Below are positions 13,944 to 29,400 of a stretch of DNA of 64,000 bases, in pieces. The stretch comes from Callipepla californica brunnescens (taxonomy: Eukaryota > Chordata > Aves > Galliformes > Odontophoridae): the NCBI GenBank assembly GCA_023055505.1, contig JALIRH010000109.1, positions 588,501-652,500 on the forward strand. Reading direction: 5' to 3'. The position numbers and the translations under genes were made by a program. Each line of letters opens with the position of its first letter. Position 1 is the first letter of the stretch. Under the pieces are notes generated by a model that was not told where the DNA came from, made no database searches, and was given only the letters and a program-made list of their open reading frames with translations.

Positions 13944-15069
13944 CTGAAACAAACAAGAAGAAGTTTACATTACAAGTTTCTCTAGTTTAGAAGTTAGTTA
14001 TATTTCATTTTCTTTTGTTAAATACAACAATATGCAGAATACATATAAGTACTAAGAGAAGCCAGACTGTAATGGATACACAGCTATCTGTGGGTCACTG
14101 CTCAAACAAAAAAAAAAGCCAAACAACTCGCATTATTCTACATAATAAGCTTCAAACAACATCTGGGTACCAACTTCAAGAGAAACTGTGTGAAATCTTG
14201 GGAAGCAAGCTGCAAAATCAGGTTGATTACTTCCACATTATCATACTTTTTGGTGTATCCAAAAACTAAATTTCAGCGCAAAAGTACTTTAACAAAAGCG
14301 AATCTCAAAAGACTCAGTTATATGTACTCACTGTGTCACGTATTTTTTTCTTAAGAGAAACTTAAGGCAACCTGTGGACACTTTGAAAATTATCATTACT
14401 ACCTCCAAACTGAAAAGACTGTGGTCACAGCACCAGCAGCTTTCCACATATAACCAGGCTCTATTGTAAGAGAGATTATCTGAACTTTGGTAATGCTTTC
14501 AACATTATCTCCTAGAACATTCCCATGGATTAACTCACAAAATACAGGACAGGCAACTGGACAATAAGGCTGACTGAAAACTGACTGAGCTTATGGGATC
14601 TAAAGGCTGTGAGTAGCAGTATAAAGTCAAGCTAGAAGCCAGGCACCATTGGTGTTCCTCTAGAGTATTAAAATCCTCATTAATGATCTGAATGACAGGA
14701 AGGAATGCATCTTCAGCAAGCCTGCCAATGATTGCAGGAGCAATGTTCTGCTGTTCAGATGAATCTCAATGGGTTAGACAAATGGCAGGGAGCACTCTGA
14801 GAAACAATCGGTGAGAAAACAGCTTTGTACAAAAGGCATTTGAGGACCTACTAGATACCAAGTTGAACCGGAGCTCTTGCAACAAAGACATCCAAGAGCA
14901 TTCTCGGTTGCATTAGGAATGTCAGCACTCCAAAGGGGGCAATCCTTCCTCTATGCAGCACTGGTGAGGTACATCTGGAAGGCTGCATCCAGCTGGGGGC
15001 TCCTCCATACAAGAGGGACAGGAATAAATTCTAACAAGTCCAAAGGACTACAAAAATAATTAACCTTCA

Positions 15070-15104
<35 letters not shown>

Positions 15105-17410
15105 GATTTTATCAATGTATATAAATATCTGATGGGGGAGATGGTAAGGAAGGCAGAGTTGGACTTTTCAGAGTGGCATCCAGAGAAAGGAGACATGGCA
15201 ACAAGCACAAGAACAAATACAAAAAAAAACTTCTTCACTGTTATTCTGGTCAAACACTGCAACAGGTTGCCTGCAGGTGTTCTGTAATCTCCATTCTCAG
15301 CTGTATTCAAAACCCAACAGGATACTACCTTGAGTAGACTTTTCTAGCAGACTACAACTGAGCAAGGGCACAGACAAGACTATTTCCAGAGATCTCTTCC
15401 AACCTCAGCCACTCTGACATAGAGGAAAAACCAGCAACTGACTACAACTAGGACATCTGTAAGGCACATGTGACATCTGCAGGAAAGGAAAAGGTTTAGG
15501 AAACAACCTGAAGTGATAACTGATCTTCATTAAGGCTATCTGCTTTAATAAGATTTTCTGATGTGGAAACCTGAAACAAATATGTACTCACCAACATCAT
15601 ACTATGCTGTTTCTTCTTAGGGAAGTATTACAGCTTAACCTGCAATTTCATATTAGCGTAGCTATCAGGTTTAGCTAGTGTCACAAATACTACATCCTGA
15701 AAACACTGCTTTTATTTTGCAGTTGAGAAAAACACACATATTCTAGTCCTGTAGAATTGTGGATATCACCCAAAATCCAAAACAGAGCATCCTCCAAGAC
15801 AAAAAGGAAAAATGAAAAAACAATATCACCTTCCTTCTCACATACAGGCCTCTTTCCTTCCTAAAAATTGTTCAATTCAGAAAGAATAGGAAGAGGCACG
15901 TGCTGCATGTCTTGAGAAGTCATTATGTAATGAATTTCCTGTATTTAGTTTAAAATATGAAATACTTACAAGTTATCTTCACCTACTCAGTCCTTAAAAA
16001 TAAAAAAGTAAAGAAAAAAGACTTCTACCAGACATATGTTTTTTTTTCCCCCCTGTAAAGTATTAAAATTTAAAGGAGGAAGAAAAACGACATTATCTAC
16101 TTCATCAGCTGATAGTGCCAGGACACAAGCTTTAGCTGAGTAAGTACTACAAAATAAGAGAAGAAAAACCCAAAGAACACATGAAATACAATACCGAAAT
16201 GCTAAAGAAAACAGACTGCCTGAAGGTGGCTAAACTTAGCTAGCAAAGAGGGGGATTTTTCTCTTTAGAATTTGCTGTCAGGAAGCTCCTGTTACCATGC
16301 AAGGAACATTAACACACAACAACATTACAATAACGAGAATTCTGTTTACGTGTGTATATATTTATATATATGTGCACACAAATACATGCGCACCCATTCC
16401 TCCAGAAAATGGACACAACATTTTTGAGCTGAAATATTATCGAATTTTGGGTTTTTGTTTTTTCTTTTTTTGGGGTGGGGAGAGGAAGGAATCTTCACAT
16501 ATTTTCTCTAATGGAAAACAGTACATTCAATTCACCGTAACTAACAAACAGAACTAAGTAAAAGTGTATACATACTTGTCAAAATGTCAGCTGCTGTGTT
16601 ACACATAACTATAGATTAAAACAGTGCTAAGAGATGTAAATACTACATAGCATTTTAAGGGATGGGATGGTGGTACTCATCTCAAGTGATATCTGAGAAG
16701 GTTGAAATCTAAAATTTACATATTAGTAGCTGATACACAATATTAAATTGCAGAGCTACAACAGAAATTTAATATTACAAGAGGTAAGGACAGCACTGTA
16801 GTGCTAATCACATATATACACATATATAAATATATATACATACACACACAAACATACTTCCCTCTTCCCACCCACTTCACTGACTGAATACAGAGGGTGT
16901 TCTTCCCCTACATTTCTAAATTATCGAGTTAGGATAAGAAATCAAATCAAAATACACCCAGAAAATAGATATTTACTATTATATAGATCACACCATGAAA
17001 CTGTCCACGACATTTGCAGACCTTACCATATATAAAGCCTTAAGCAGTCATTGCTGTTTGTTTTGGGGAAGGGTCTCTTTTTTTCTTAAAGTCTTTTGCA
17101 GTGACTCAAGAAACACCCCAATGAAATATGTTAATAAAACAAAGATTAAAAACTTGTTCTTTGGCAATCACACATGGTACTCAACAATTCTTTTCTGATA
17201 CATTGCAGTTTCTTTGCATTTTACCTCCACCTGGTGGCTGTTCCTAACAACAGCACAAGTGAACACTAAACAGCTGTCAGAAGTTCAACACACAAGATTA
17301 CTTAACCTGGGCTCAGCTAAGGACCTTCTTCCTAGTTTCAAAAACTGAAAGCATATGCTCCATTCTATATGGCATTACTCTACATGACAAAACTAAAGCA
17401 ACAGCCAACA

Positions 17411-17448
<38 letters not shown>

Positions 17449-20400
17449 CACTAAGATTACAATCAAGTCTATCAGACTATACCTGCAGTTGATAAATTAA
17501 CACAAGCATTCTAAAGCAATACCAATTTTCCCATCCAGTAACATTCACAGAGCAGTAAAGACAACACTAGACAGTTATGGAGATATTTTCTAACTGCCGT
17601 GTTTATGATTGCCCTATCAGCTCTCAGCACGTTACTCAGAAATCCCTTCAAGAAAGCAGGCCGTTAATGGAATGAGGGTTTTACAAAGCAATGCAACACT
17701 ATTCTGCAAAGCCAGTGGAAGCCACAAGAGGGAGTCCCTCCCCAAGGTAAGGTTTTGAAGTAAGTACCGACTTTTGTCATCTTCCCAGGAACCTCTGATC
17801 GTACCTAAACTCAGCTAAAATTTCTGATGGCTTCACACCAACTGAGGTAAATCCTGTTTTAGTTCAGCCACCTCTGCCACTAGCATAAGCTTTGATCAAA
17901 CTTGGAAACACTCAGCTGCTGAACTACCTCCCATGTTGCTATTGGACTTAAGAACTATACCATGCCAGCACAAAGAATATCATATTAAATCAAAAGATGA
18001 TGTTGACCAGATAATTCAAAGGTGTTTCTGTGTGAAAATGTTGTTTTCCAGCAGATTTCCAAGTAACCTGTATCTTCTGAAGTACTGTACAAATTCTAAC
18101 GTATACGGTGTACTGCAGAGTTCCTCACTGTTCCACCCTCTGCAACACTGTATTCTCCCCACAGTAAATTTAGACACAGAGTGAAGGTTTGTTTTCTATT
18201 AAACAGTCTCTTTTCCCATGTTTGGGAAAGAAGAATATAACTGTGTGAATTGCTAAATTCCTCACTGCCACATAGGATGCTGAATTAGCCATGTCCTATT
18301 ACACGTGTAACAGCATAGAACACAAAACAATCTGACTACAAAAAACCTCTAAATTCATGTAAATTCATCTCTTGCTTAAAACAGCTCATCTGCAGGCGCA
18401 GTCAGGCTACTCAAAGCTTTAGCCAGTTGCATTTCAGAAAATTTCCAAGGACTGAGCCTCTCTGGATAGCCTTTTAACCATCCATTGTGAAGCATATTTC
18501 CCATATGTCCTACATACGTTGCTTCTTGCATCACACTGCATGCAGCAGGGAAGAATCTGGCTCTTTTCTTGCACCCCCATGTAGGTCAGGAAATACTGCA
18601 GTCAGCTCCCCCTAAGCTTTCTCCTTTTCCAGAATTTTTGTACCCTGGGACACAGCCCACTGACTGGTCTGTCCCCTTGTATTACCTCAGTCCTCTCCTA
18701 CAACACCCAGGGCCTCCATCCTCTCCTGTCCCATGCCACAGCTTGGCACAGAGACCTGTGAAATCCTAGAGCAGACCTTGCCAACAAAGACTGAGACAAG
18801 AACTACCTCAAGTTAACAGCAGAATGACATCTGATCTTGCTGTATACATGCCCCCATGTCCCAGTTAGGAAATCAGGCTTCCCTAATTCCAGAATATTAA
18901 CCCAGGTGCTATTTCTATACTCCTCCCTGGCAGCTCATCCCCACTTCGCATCTGTGAAAATCCTCTTCTGATTTGAGTTTGGGAGTTCCCACTAGGCCAA
19001 ATCAGCCCCAATCACACCACACCTACTTGCTGACATGCACTCTTACAGTGCTTTCAGGAGGTTATCCCTAGAAATAAGAATCTTTCCTGCTTGCTTTGAA
19101 TTCAGGGTATTCTCCAATGACATCCCACATACTTTAAGGGAATAAACTGTTCAGGAAATGTGTCTTTACCCTATTATTTCCTCTTATTTTCTTGTTTCAC
19201 TATCCAGATAACTCAACCACTTTCAGAAAGGTAAGATACAAAACACTTCATCTCCTGGCTTTACCTATCCACTCGTTAAATCTGTTGTAACCTTACTTTG
19301 TCTTATTAAGGAAACTTTGAGAGTTAGGGATGGGGAAATTCAGGAATTTGCTGTACGTAAGTATTATCAGATGTTTTACTGAAGTGAGTACTAGCAAATA
19401 AAAATGAGATTTCATGCAATTTCATGCAGAGCCCAATTACCACCTTAACTTTACTTGTTTCAGATTAACTACATTAACTCTCTGAAAAAACACATCTCCT
19501 TCCTCCTACCAGATCCACTGAAGAACATCATGTTCCCACCAGCTATTTCCCTCAAACACAGAGGAGTGCAAAAAGTTATCAAGTGTTAGTATTCGTTATA
19601 TACATATTATTATACTCGTAAGCATATTAATCAGTACTGGAAAGAATACAAAGCTCAAGGCATCATCCCTGCAAGTGTATTTCCAGAAGTTACACTCTTG
19701 AACTGTTTCGAGGAAAACAAGCTGCATTTTTATTGTGCCTCTTTATTATGCTTGATACATTCACATTCTGTGACTTTTTTCACTTAAAAATTAAGAGTTG
19801 AATTCAACTATCTAATCATAACTGCTCACAGCTAGCAAGCTTCTTGAAGCTATTTTTGTATTTAAAGGATGCATTTATCATCATAAGCAAAAAGGCTTAT
19901 GAAACTTGCATTTACACAAGAGAAAGTTTCAACAGTGTGCTTTCTAGTTACTTAGGCTCTGGAAGGTCTTATTTACAATAGTAATAAAAGCAGTCAATTT
20001 GGTTTAATTTCTTCATGTCTGAGTAATTCCTTAATAAACAACAGAACAGCAAAAACAGATCTTTACAATGCACAATCCAGCAGCAAAACCAACTAACCAA
20101 CAAAATATCAACAATTCATCTAACATCTCAAATTAAAACAGGGTTATTAGTTTAAAATTAATGAAGACATCCATTTTAATTACATAACGCTGAGTACTAA
20201 CCATGAATTAGTGAGCCATTTAACCACTGAATATAGTAGTTTTGTGGAAAAGAAAGCAGGATCTCATTGCTGATTATTGAGAAAGGCAGAAGCAGGACTG
20301 CACCAGCTGAAACTGCTAGAGTGAAGGTGCTCAAGAACAGCCTGAAATTTAAAGAAATGTACCACTGTTACCAACAACAACATGCTCTGAACAGGGTTAA

Positions 20401-23400
20401 ACAAAGTAGTTAGCCTACCTATCAATCAGTGCCTGAAGGCAATCCTGTGATTCACAGTATTTCACATCAAATAAGCAAATTCTAATACCAAGTAGTTTAC
20501 AGAATACAGTGAAATACTTACCAGTAATTAATAATAACTAACTGCAGTTATCATCTTTGGAATTGTGTGCATTCAGAGTTACAAGATAAATTGCTGAAAT
20601 TCATGACATTTCTTTTGATAACTCATTTTACTTTTAATTTTCCCACAAACACTTAAGAAATTATTTTATTTTACCATTTCTAAATTCTTACTATACTTTT
20701 TTAAAAGCAGAGTAGCTTTTTAGTGTCTACAAAGTAGGTACAATTACACAAATATATTAACATCAAACTGAAATACTGCTGCTTTTCTTTCACAGATTAC
20801 ATATTTGAATATCATCTCCCAGCTTGGGGTTTTCTGATAACTGCAAAGCCAATACAGAGACATGGTCAGGATTATGTAAAGTACTCAACCTTATTCCTTT
20901 TAGATCACAAATACAATTCACATGAAATGCCATCTTGTGGCATTAGAAAGAACTGTGCTCTTCAAAGAAAAAGGCAAAAACATTCTTCCAGAACAAATCC
21001 ACTGACAGAACAGAGCTGCACAACAAAGAAGTTAGGAATTACCTGAGTTTATAACAGGAAGGTCAGTAAGCTACTTACAGAAATCTTTTCCATAATAGTC
21101 TCTACAAATCTGTTATTCATTCCACAATGCTTAATTTACACAAAAATGTCAGTGTGGCTAATTTCATTTCAGAAGAAGGTACTCTTATATGCTTTTGCTA
21201 TTGGTTTGAGGTACTTTTTCGTAAGGATACTGAAGTATTCTAAGCCAGAATTCTGAAACCTAACACATTATCTCCTAAAATGCTACAGCAGTTTGACTTT
21301 GTTTTTTCCCCCACCCACCTCTGAAGTCCTTAAAACTGTGCTACGCAAAGAAATACCTATCTGCATGTTTGATAGTCGTTGCTTTTTGAAAAATAATATG
21401 CCCACCATTTTCAGTGAAAAGTTAGTATTCTGAAGTGCTAACCTTGCCCTGACTTAGACTGCAGTCTTATGAAGTACAGAGTATTTACAATTAATGCTTA
21501 GCTTGAGAATATAACAAATTAGCGAAGAAGATGCAGGGAAATAATAGCTACTAGACAAATTTTACTCTTCAAATGCTGAAAAATGCAGGCTAAGACCACT
21601 GCTGCCACAAAAATCACTCAATCTTAAAGAGTTTTAATTCACTGCAGTTTTAAAGCAGAGGTGAGAACTGTTTCTCTAAATTACAGCTGAGATCTTCATA
21701 CACAAGCAAAGTACACAGCTTTTATCTCTCTCGATCTGAATGCCTTGTGGCAAATGAGTATTTTAAATTCACAGAAAAATATCAGACATCAGTGGGCAAA
21801 GCGTGCCTAAGATTTGTTTCAGTTTTGTGCACCTTTTAAGCTCGCCACAAAAGCACAATCAAAAGTTAACAGCTCGCAAAGTACTCGGCACTTTCCCAGA
21901 GTACCAGACAAATCAATAGAACATGTAATGAAGCTCTCCTTCCAACAGGATGACAGTACCACCACGGAAGAGCTAAGAACATTATAAGTAACAAAACCAC
22001 ACAGTTTAGCAAATTACAAAACTGAGAGGGCAGCAACAGCTCATAGGTGTTCTTTAAGTGTTTGGAGATATTTAAATAGAAGAGATTAATATCCAGCTTT
22101 ATTAAAAAAACAGGAAGAGGACAGCCTCTGGCAGACCAGCAGGTCTGGCAAGTGTTTCACTTCCATTCATTATTCTTTTTTAAGCACTGTTTGGAGGATC
22201 AAATGCAGATGTCTACTTCATGGTGAGCAAATTCATCCCCCAGAATCCACAGCTCCCCTGGACAAGGTTGCATTCAGTAGTGCAGTGGGACATACTTTGA
22301 ACATAAGCATCAACATTTTAGTCACCCTAACTTAGATGCAAATCTCACACTGAACTGACCTTCTAGCATCAGGTCCCCACGCAGCCTTTTGAGCAACTTA
22401 GTGACTATCAGGAAGAGCACAGATGAAAGAAGCCCTAGATCACACTGCTTTTCTCATCACACCTTTCAGAATACAAGCTGCCACCCAACCAGATATTTTT
22501 CCTCTGCTCTATGAAAGTGCCATCTATTCGTCAATACACTTAAAATAGACCTTTACTATCATATATTCAGAAAAAATGGTCTTAAGAAGAGAACTATACA
22601 TACGATATTCTGTTAACTATGGCATCTTCATCCTCTTGCTCATCTGAAAAACAATAAATAAACAAATTGGAGCCAGTAAAAGAAAATCTGTTGTTGCACA
22701 TTCCAAGTTTGACATACTTTCAGCATTTAGCTCAGAGGTCAATCACTTACATCCTTCATCTATTCTTGATCCCCTTTTCTGCACCTCTTGGTGTTATTTA
22801 TATATTTGATACCATCCAACAGTGAGCTTTCTTCATTAAAATCTGAGGTTTTCCATGAGGTTACTCAAAAATTATTTTTCAACTTAAGAATAAGCAATCC
22901 ACGTGTTTCAAGCTTAAGAGTCATGGACACTCAAAATAAACATGTAGTCACTAACACAGTGTACTTTTACAGAATAATTTCATAACAAGAGGAGTTTTGT
23001 TCCCATTTGAGTGGAATCTGCTGCTGCTTTGATGGGAATCTTACGGTGTTTTCAGAAACCAAGTGCAGGTCTCTTATGAATTACAATGGCTAGAGAAGTT
23101 ATTACAGAAACAAGATACAACTTTTCCACAAAACTCTACTTAACTCCACAAACTTATCAGTAAGGTTCCAGCAAGCAACTGAAATTTGTCTATGTAAATG
23201 CTCACAAAGTTTTCAGAAGGTAATGACAGCTGCAGAGCACTTCTTCTCACTAGCTGATGAGATCAACAGCCAAAAAGGGAAAAAAAAATCCTTACAGATA
23301 GCAGTTTGTCAAACCAGATCCCTCTCTCCATTCTTCTATACACCTCCAAATAGCAGCAGCTTTGTAGCATCCAGAATACAGACCAGGATAATAGGATACT

Positions 23401-26400
23401 ACATTTTATTCACTTGTTTAACTATTCACTACATTTAAAGAGCATACTTCATTTATAATACATATTTAATATTTTACGTTTTATTTTATACACATCTATG
23501 AAATAAACTTTATTCTAACTGGTCATTAAAGACCAATAATCAGTTTCTAACAAAATTTGAAGCATCAACACCTTGAGGCACACAAATGCTTTCAACATGA
23601 CTGACTGAGCATCAAGGTCCCAAATAAGCTGTCAAGAGTCAAACATTCTGCTGTTGTATACATATTTTTATGGTATTTGCCTTTAGAAGAGATAGAAGAC
23701 AATCTGTAGGGACTCTGTCATTACAGATTAGTTTCAGACATATAGTGTTTCTAAAGTATGGGAAAAAAAGCTATTATCCTAGGGAATAAGAAGTCAGTGA
23801 GGAGGTCATAAAGAACAGGTTAAGGAAGAACACAAAAACACCTATACCTGAGCAAAGCAGAATTACTGCACTAAATCCACTACTTCCCTTCAGTAGTACT
23901 GGCTACCTTTTCATTTGCCAGCTTGAGATCTGAACTTGATTTGGATGCTAAAAAGACACTTATTCTCCCCTTACATTTTTCTTCCTTCTGTCTCAAATCA
24001 GTTAAAATCCAGGCTGTCACAGTGCCATAATGGAACAGGTGGTAACCATCCACACCTCCTCCCTCCAAGCACATATTCTCTCTCAGTCATGAAGGACCAG
24101 CTGTGGCACTCACTGATCCTCATAGACACTTCAGTGTGTTTCCTCCCTTCGCGTTATCAGAAGTGATAGAGCTGGCACAACAGAAGGGGTGGAGAACTCA
24201 CAGCTCGGGGACAAAGGGAGCAGACAGAGGGTAAGACAGCAACATATGCCAACAGACCAGCTCAGGATGACATGGTACTGCAACCAGAGAAATACGTTTG
24301 GTCAGAGATCTGCTTTGCTTGCAGCAGCAGGGAGGAAAACAATCACCTATTCACTCAAAAAATAAAACAAACTTTGAATATATTACCAACTTCATGCTTA
24401 CCTGCTTTTCTTTTGTATCTTGTGATTATGAAGTAGGACACTATGTAGAGAACAGCAAAGAGGAGAAAACAGATCTGGAATAAAAAAGTTGCATTTTTTA
24501 GGTTATGAAAATGTCTGGACTACAATAAAGATGAATAGAAAACACAGTATCAACAATTTGAAGTTTAATGCAGATGAACAGTAGCGCTAGCACTATTAGC
24601 ATAAACCATAAAACCAGTACTGGTTTTACATCCTATTAATAGAAGGTTGTACCAGTAAGAACAACTCGAAGTAATATACTGGATCCACTACAAGTCCATC
24701 AGGTTTTGCTTTAAAATGAAAACAAAAAAAAAGCCATACACCACCAGCAGCATTTTATGTTTGTTTGTTTTGTGGTGTGTTTGGGGTTTTTGTTTTGTTG
24801 CAGGCCTGTGGGCTTTTGTGGTTTTGTTTAAGTTTGAATCCATTTAAGTTTCAACAGTACAAAGACCAGTAAAACATTTAAGATAGGGGTAACAGTACAA
24901 TGGGCTTCTGAAAATCTCCAATGGAATAATCTAGCAACACAGGTAAAGAAAAAAAGCAGCTGTTTGTTGTTTCCTATCATGTCTTGAGCCCAAACAATTC
25001 TAGGCAACAATATACAGCAGTGAGACTGCCAGGGTGGGCACCCACACGTGAGCTAATCAAATGGTATTCTGTACAGTTAGAGGAGCCAAGGGCAGAGCTT
25101 CCCTCCTCACAAGTCAGACAGCTTACTTAGGTCAGACATACCTGGAGCCTGGGGTGACACTCTTAAGTTTCTAAGATAAGGCACTAGAACTTTAGTACAG
25201 TAAGACAAGGTCAAAACACCTACAAATACTTCAGAAATTTGTGAGGGATGGAATCAAACAACAGGACAATTTTAACCCTCCAAGTCTTTGGGGGGTAACA
25301 AAAAGATGAATCAAGTCTCTCAAAGGAGACTTCAGTGGCTCAGCATTACCTCTTTAATGTAGTTTACTGATGCCTATCAAAAACGTGAGTCAGAAGACAG
25401 TAAAGCATGTCACTCTGTGATACTGTGCCCGTTAATCTTGAACAATAACAGCAAGGTGCTGCACACCAGCAGTGCAATTCATTTCTACTAGTTTGCAAAT
25501 GCATTACCTACACACACAGGCTGAGAAACTACTTGAAGTAGCCCTAACAATTAGGACAAGTTTTCTATTTCCTTTTGCTTGTGCACAATACCAGCAGTCA
25601 CCAAGGAGGTCTCAGACCACAGAATTTAACTGACTGACTAAGCCAGAATTGCTTTAGCAGGTTTTATTAACAAAGTGAGTTCACCTCATTTCCCACATAG
25701 GTTTTTCAGCCAGTTTTGTCTTTATCTGTAAATCATATTAGAACGCAGAACGTGTTTTACTCCAAACTGACTTTTAATCTCCACTTTGATCTAAAATTGC
25801 ATAATTGCTTCACCAGGCAGCACTTAAAGAAGTCGTTTAATTGCTTACTTAAAGATCTGTTGCCTTTAATTGCTGAATCATAGAACAGCTTAGCTTGGGA
25901 AGGACCTTAAATATTATCAAGTTCCAACCCATAATCGGGAAAGAAGAACTTATCAAAAAATATGAGTAGAAGTAAACTTGTGGTGTTATTTCTCTTATCC
26001 AGCCAGACATATAAGAATCAAAATACAGCCATGAGTCTGAGCATGGCATCTAGCTGCCTAGTTTCCCTACATGCTTTTCCCAGCAATAGCACTGTGCCAT
26101 AGGTTTAAAGTGGCAGCTGAGCTCATTCTGAATGGACAACACAGTGGTGACGTCCGAAATACTGATGCTAATAATCAGATGTCGTCATTATGTCTTTGAA
26201 TTCGACTGTTTCATCAAATAGAGTTCACTGCCCCAGCTTCCCAGAGACTGCTTTAAAAAGAGCAAATTCAATAAAGAAAAATGATAATATATATATACGT
26301 GCTGGTATATTTTTGAATTGGAAAGGACAAAAATACTTGAGAAGCACCTTGGCTTTTCAGCACTCCAACAGAGCCTGTCCTGTCAGTAACAGATAACGCA

Positions 26401-29400
26401 GTGCCAGAGCTGAAAAGAGTCCTTCTCTAAGTTTCCAGTTCCTTTGAAACTAGACCAAGCCTATAGACAGAAGCATCTAATTTTAGGCATCCGCCTTTGG
26501 AAAATTAGGTACGACGTGCACAGGGTCAAGTAAAATTATTTTTACAAAGAATCCACAAGACCCAAATAACTTTGTTTCTGCCTAGAACACAGGTAAGCTT
26601 TTTTTTTTTTTTTTTTTTTTGATAAAAGAAGAGGAACACAAGCATGACTGCAACCTCAAATAAAATGGATTACCTTTATTCTAGCTGTGGTAGCAAGGTT
26701 ACAGTGAAAATGGGTCTGTACTTACAAGACAGCCCTGAGATAACTGACCTATTTGCAGGGCACAGCAGGAGAAAGCTGTCCAGTAACATGAACTGTCAAA
26801 TGCTGGATTTCCAGTCTTAGGTGACAGCCACTTAGCAACTCAGCAATAATGTGTAACTATATATCTTGGTGCAATTACCCTCCTACTTCTGTCAGAATTA
26901 AGAAAACCTGTTGTCACTGTAAATATTAGGGAAGGTGTTCATTATTGAAAATACATAGAACTTCTAACGAATAAAAAAGAGAAAGAAGGAAATTGTCAAC
27001 AGTAGCAGCTTCATGTTCTTAACAAGAAAGAGTATTCATAGTTTAAAAACTGTATACTATTCAAAAAAAGTCCAGAAGGAAAGTCAGAAATGTGTCTCCA
27101 GTGTCAGCTGACAGTGAAAAGCATGGTGCTGAAGAGTTTCTAACCAGCTTTCCAAAGGGAGCAGTAAAGCCAGCATCCTTACTATTTTTAGAGTAGAACT
27201 CCTTCGAGATGAGGAAAAGGAATGTGTTTGTCCATGAGAAGGAAGAATAGACTCCACTGTCCTGTCACGCTGCAATCCTCAGCTCTTACTCCTCAGAGTG
27301 CTCTTTGTTTCAAGGTATTTTTGTACAGCAGCAAAAATAGAGTACTTGTTTGTACTTGTTGTAGTTTCGGTCCATGTTTCTTAATTACAAATGAGTGAGC
27401 TTGGATGCAGTGCTCCAGGCAGGCTCATGGCTACCACCATCCCTTCTGTACTCAAAACACTTCAACCTGTTCACCCAAAAAACCATGTCAGTAATTGAGT
27501 TATCCTCCAGAGACTGAATCCATTCATGCTGTCCTCCCCATCTGCTGAGCAGCTCACAAGAAGGGATAGAAACTTGTTTTCAGGGCTCAAGTGCATCAAT
27601 ACCTCTTTCTATCTCTTTTAGAAACCACATCTTAATTCCCACTGCCTCTGTTTCAGTGTAACCAGATCCTCCATGCACTGCACTGCACTCATGCAGTGTG
27701 TTCACAAGATCTCCTGAAGAAATAAGTGCATCCTAAGAGCAAGAGTCTTCCTCGTTTTCAAAGCCGAGCAAGATTCCTCTTAATGCTGACACCTAAGGAA
27801 ATTGAATAGCAGATTTTTCCTAACATGACATCTGTTGCCATGGGCACAAACAGCTCCTTATTCAATTCACAGCTCCTCTACCAGAGCACATGTACCCAGT
27901 TTAAGAAACATACTTATATGTATTTTCTGGACCTAGCCCTTAGCATATGCAAAGGAAACAATCTAAAAACAGTCAGGTGGCTTCAAAAAATAATTCTTAA
28001 CAACTCTTTTTTCCCCTTCAGAAAGGCTTAAAATTGGGTAACATATGTTCACAGTGTCCTATACCAACTGATAAGAACTTTGATTAGAAATGAGAGTTAA
28101 GAAGCATCCAGGTAGTCATACTGAAATAAAAACACTGCTCTAAAACGCACACCACACACAAAACTATACTGGTATCCTTAGTGAAGGAAGAACCCATATC
28201 CTTAAAAATAAAATAGCTTTCCTTCAGAAAATTATTATGGATGGTAGTAATGTGTATAAGCTAACACCACAATTCGCTGTAAAATCCAAGTCCCGCAGCA
28301 AAACATGCTTTCAATCATGCTTTATGCCATCATTCATCTCTGCAGGAAGATCTGACAAAAGGTAAGGATGCTGCAAACACAGTGAATCTGGGACAAGTTA
28401 CATTTCTCATAACCTAAAATCTTCTGCAAAGAATTCGTCACTGGAGCTCAAATTAAGCTCTTCCAGATGCGAAGGGAAAGTGAAGACAATGTATGCAGCT
28501 GTGATTAATGAGGATTCCTGACACCGATGGCATTAATTAAAAGCCTAATGACTTTAAGATTTTTCATTTCCTTAAATTTATTTTAATTTTACAGGAGCTC
28601 AAAGTAGTCATCATGCTGCCACAGTTAGATGCCTCCTAGGAAGCAGTCAATCCTAACCATGGTACGTTCTCTCATTACAGGGGAAGCACACAATCCTTGT
28701 TTGACCAGGTGCACCAAAATACAAAGGAAAGCAAGAAGAACATAAGAAGTTTTATGGCCAGAACCAGTTATGCAAAACAATTTGTAAAGTTATGTTTGTT
28801 TGTTTGTTTTTAATCTTCCTCCTAAACACCACCCAGCACCTGAAAGCAAAGCACATGGATGCTGTGCTACACTTGAGCTCTTCCTTTTATCTGGAAGTAA
28901 TTCAGTGTGTTTCTTTGCATGGAAGGAAAAACAACCTCTGGCTCAACAAGCAAAATAAATCCATCCTCCCCTGGAGTTCTTCATGTTCATTTAGTAAAGG
29001 AAGCGTTCTATATTCCTACTGAGGTTACACACAGGATATAGCAAGAAAAGATACCTTTGGAGATGAACTGCACTGCACTTTGTTGTCTTATATCCAACTC
29101 TTCCACAGAGTCATACTTCTGGATCCGTACCAGATAGCTCAGCTCCTTTGAGGATGGAGATGGAGACAAACTGCATGCTTTTCAGCTTGTTGCTATGTGC
29201 ATCTGAGGTTCTGGCACTGCAGGCTAATATTAAACACAACTAACAAAGTTCTGAACTAGCTCAAGTTACCTTGAACGTATCCCCGACGGTTAATAAAGAT
29301 CAGCTGACATCAATTTGTCCACACTGATGACCTTTAAAACTTTGGCACTGAAGTTCATGCCATAGATTGAAAAGCATAATCCTCTTCTCTTGCTGTTTCT

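Larger units (their letters stand above)
13944..20201 (-). other. LMBR1 intron 4
   Basis: A 6,258-bp intron between exons 4 and 5. It holds a diverged CR1 copy (14645-15420), two long A tracts, TA/CA-rich simple sequence at 16340-16380 and 16809-16855, and two CTCF-like motifs (17224-17237 and 17722-17734). No other gene was seen. Confidence 0.85.

Noticed and set aside
27380..27680. Possible CR1 or LTR segment in LMBR1 intron 1
   Set aside because: Phrases such as 'gcagtgctccaggcaggctc' are suggestive, but the match is too partial for a supported call.
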